Below, in pieces: positions 6,353 to 8,085 of a stretch of 8,085 nt of DNA. The first letter of the stretch is position 1; each line of letters opens with the position of its first letter. This DNA comes from CAYVTV01 sp964563105 (GTDB taxonomy: Bacteria; Bacteroidota; Bacteroidia; Bacteroidales; GCA-2748055), in NCBI GenBank assembly GCA_964563105.1, contig CAZLXM010000130.1, positions 1 through 8,085 of the forward strand. Direction: 5' to 3'. Under the pieces are notes generated by a model. The model worked only from the letters and a program-made list of their open reading frames with translations. It did not search any database and was not told the origin of the DNA. Both the position numbers and the translations under genes were made by a program.

Positions 6353-8085
6353 ATGTCTTCAATTCCCATAATAAAAAAGGATCCCTGGCTATCTCCCTAT
6401 TCTGAGGTCATTGATAAAAGGTCCAGGGATATTAAGCTGTTAAAACAAAAACTTACAGGACAATCCGGATCATTATCTGAATTTGCCCTTGGGCATTTGT
6501 TTTATGGATATCATAAATCCGAAAAAGAATGGATTTTCAGGGAGTGGGCCCCCAATGCTACTTCTTTATATCTTATTGGAAATTTTAATGCATGGAAGGA
6601 AGATGATATCTATCGTTTTAAGATGATCCGTAAAGGTGTTTGGGAGCTAAAATTACCACTTAATCTAATTAGACATCTTGATCTGTATAAACTTTATATT
6701 CACTGGAAGGGCGGATCAGGAGAAAGAATTCCTGCCTGGGCCAAAAGGGTTGTGCAGGACCCTTCAACTTTAATTTTTAATGCTCAAATATGGGAGCCTG
6801 ATACACCTTATACATGGAAAAATGAGTATCCTGATTTAAAAAATGAGGCCCCATATATTTATGAGGCTCATACGGGTATGGCAACGGAAGAGTTAAAGAC
6901 GGGAACATGGGATGAATTTCGTAAAAATGTTCTTCCCCATATTATAAAAGGGGGATATAATACTTTACAACTTATGGCAATCCAGGAACATCCATATTAT
7001 GGTTCGTTTGGATACCATGTTTCGGGATTTTTTGCTGCTTCTTCACGTTTTGGGACCCCTGACAGCCTTAAACAACTTATAGATGAAGCTCATGGCTCAG
7101 GTTTACGGGTTATTATGGATCTTGTTCATTCCCACTCAGTAAAAAATGTAGTGGAAGGCCTGGCAAGATATGATGGCTCATTTTTTCAATTTTTCCATGA
7201 TGGAAGTCGCAGGGAGCATATCGCCTGGGACTCTCTTTGCTTTAATTATGGAAAACCTGAAGTAATACATTTCCTGTTGTCTAATATTCAATTCTGGTTA
7301 AGTGAATATAGATTCGACGGCTTTCGTTTTGACGGGATTACTAGTATGCTATATCTTGATCATGGTTTGAACAGAGATTTTACCAGCTATGAAATGTATT
7401 TTGACGGTCAGCAGGATGAAGATGCAATTGCTTACCTGGCCTTAGCTAATGAGTTAATCCATGAAATTAATCCTCAAGCCATAACCGTGGCGGAAGATAT
7501 GTCGGGTTATCCGGGCCTGGCAGCCCCTGCCAGTGACGGGGGACTGGGATTTGATTACCGTATGTCAATGGGTACACCTGATTATTGGATAAAAATTATA
7601 AAAGAAATTCCTGATGAAAAATGGAATGTAGATGAAATTTTTTATGAATTGACAAACAAGCGGGTTGAGGAAAAAACTGTTGGATATTCCGAATCACATG
7701 ACCAGGCCTTAGTTGGAGATAAAACTATTATCTTCAGATTAATAGATAAGGAAATGTATCATTATATGAATAAGTCAGCCCATAACATATTGGTTGACAG
7801 AGGCATAGCACTTCATAAAATGATACGTTTAATAACCCTTTCTACTTCAGGGAATGCATATCTGAATTTCATGGGAAATGAATTCGGGCATCCTGAATGG
7901 ATAGATTTTCCGCGTGAAGGGAATAACTGGTCATATAAATATGCCAGAAGGCAATGGAGCCTGTTGAATAATCCGGATCTTAAATATCATTATCTCTCAG
8001 ATTTTGACAAAGAAATGATTAGGGTAACTAAAAAACACAAAATACTGGAAAATAGTTACCCAATACGTAAACATGCAAATATTAA
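6353..8085 (+). CDS. glgB: 1,4-alpha-glucan branching enzyme, eukaryote-type (GH13, GBE1-like), C-terminus cut by window edge
   Basis: The enzyme cuts an alpha-1,4 glucan chain and rejoins it through an alpha-1,6 bond, making glycogen branches in the cytoplasm. The frame opens at 6353, directly after an in-frame TGA (6350-6352), and stays open for 577 codons to the right edge; about 100 residues should be missing. Residues about 8-35 form the N-terminal helix (DPWLSPYSEVID). A CBM48 domain follows, with REWAPNA at 63-69. The GH13 barrel starts at YEAHTGM (170-176) and contains QLMAIQEHPYYGSFGYHV (206-223) and DLVHSH (256-261). Catalytic residues are Asp327 (RFDGFRFDG), Glu381 (VAEDMSG) and Asp450 (ESHDQALVGD). 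These motifs closely match human GBE1 and not the longer-N-terminus E. coli GlgB. The ATG at 6349 reads into a stop after 18 codons, so 6353 is the start. It is divergent from ribF; no other glycogen gene is visible. Confidence 0.95.
   Translation, partial: MSSIPIIKKDPWLSPYSEVIDKRSRDIKLLKQKLTGQSGSLSEFALGHLFYGYHKSEKEWIFREWAPNATSLYLIGNFNAWKEDDIYRFKMIRKGVWELKLPLNLIRHLDLYKLYIHWKGGSGERIPAWAKRVVQDPSTLIFNAQIWEPDTPYTWKNEYPDLKNEAPYIYEAHTGMATEELKTGTWDEFRKNVLPHIIKGGYNTLQLMAIQEHPYYGSFGYHVSGFFAASSRFGTPDSLKQLIDEAHGSGLRVIMDLVHSHSVKNVVEGLARYDGSFFQFFHDGSRREHIAWDSLCFNYGKPEVIHFLLSNIQFWLSEYRFDGFRFDGITSMLYLDHGLNRDFTSYEMYFDGQQDEDAIAYLALANELIHEINPQAITVAEDMSGYPGLAAPASDGGLGFDYRMSMGTPDYWIKIIKEIPDEKWNVDEIFYELTNKRVEEKTVGYSESHDQALVGDKTIIFRLIDKEMYHYMNKSAHNILVDRGIALHKMIRLITLSTSGNAYLNFMGNEFGHPEWIDFPREGNNWSYKYARRQWSLLNNPDLKYHYLSDFDKEMIRVTKKHKILENSYPIRKHANI

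Noticed and set aside
1..8085. tRNA, rRNA, CRISPR array, insertion sequence or defence system
   Set aside because: No repeat-spacer pattern, transposase, terminal inverted repeats or tRNA-like cloverleaf was seen; the genes are mostly chromosomal housekeeping functions.

Overview
The window looks like a chromosomal segment of a low-GC member of the Bacteroidota (probably Bacteroidales-like). The evidence is: TAnnTTTG-type -7 boxes upstream of several genes, start codons without clear Shine-Dalgarno sequences, AT-rich intergenic DNA, two predicted lipoproteins, a eukaryote-type (GBE1-like) glycogen branching enzyme, and a greA-HIT gene pair. A run of ten Ns at 2453-2462 shows it comes from a scaffolded draft or metagenome assembly. 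The species assignment is inference; no marker gene is present.

Layout. The left edge (2-1426, minus) holds a GH20-family glycosidase-like lipoprotein whose C-terminal end lies outside the window. Next come a HIT-family protein (1591-1986, minus) and greA (2004-2452, minus), 17 bp apart and probably one operon. The start of greA is lost in the N gap; its probable promoter lies just beyond the gap. A 182-residue membrane-anchored acidic protein of unknown function follows (2540-3088, minus). It is divergent from a small secreted or lipid-anchored protein with a Rieske-like fold (3193-3651, plus), in which a cluster-binding His appears to be replaced by Cys. That gene converges, with only 10 bp between stop codons, on S-adenosylhomocysteine hydrolase (3662-5086, minus). 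Then come the bifunctional riboflavin kinase/FAD synthetase ribF (5235-6167, minus) and, divergent from it and running off the right edge, the branching enzyme (6353-8085, plus).

Most genes are independent housekeeping functions: transcript cleavage (GreA), nucleotide hydrolysis (HIT), methyl-cycle detoxification (AhcY), flavin cofactor synthesis (RibF) and glycogen branching. I see no defence, mobile or CRISPR system, and no evidence for a new multi-gene system. The points most worth following are the Rieske variant with a 3-Cys/1-His ligand set, the unusual GH20 subfamily, the uncharacterised anchored protein beside greA, and the assembly gap that removes the greA start.
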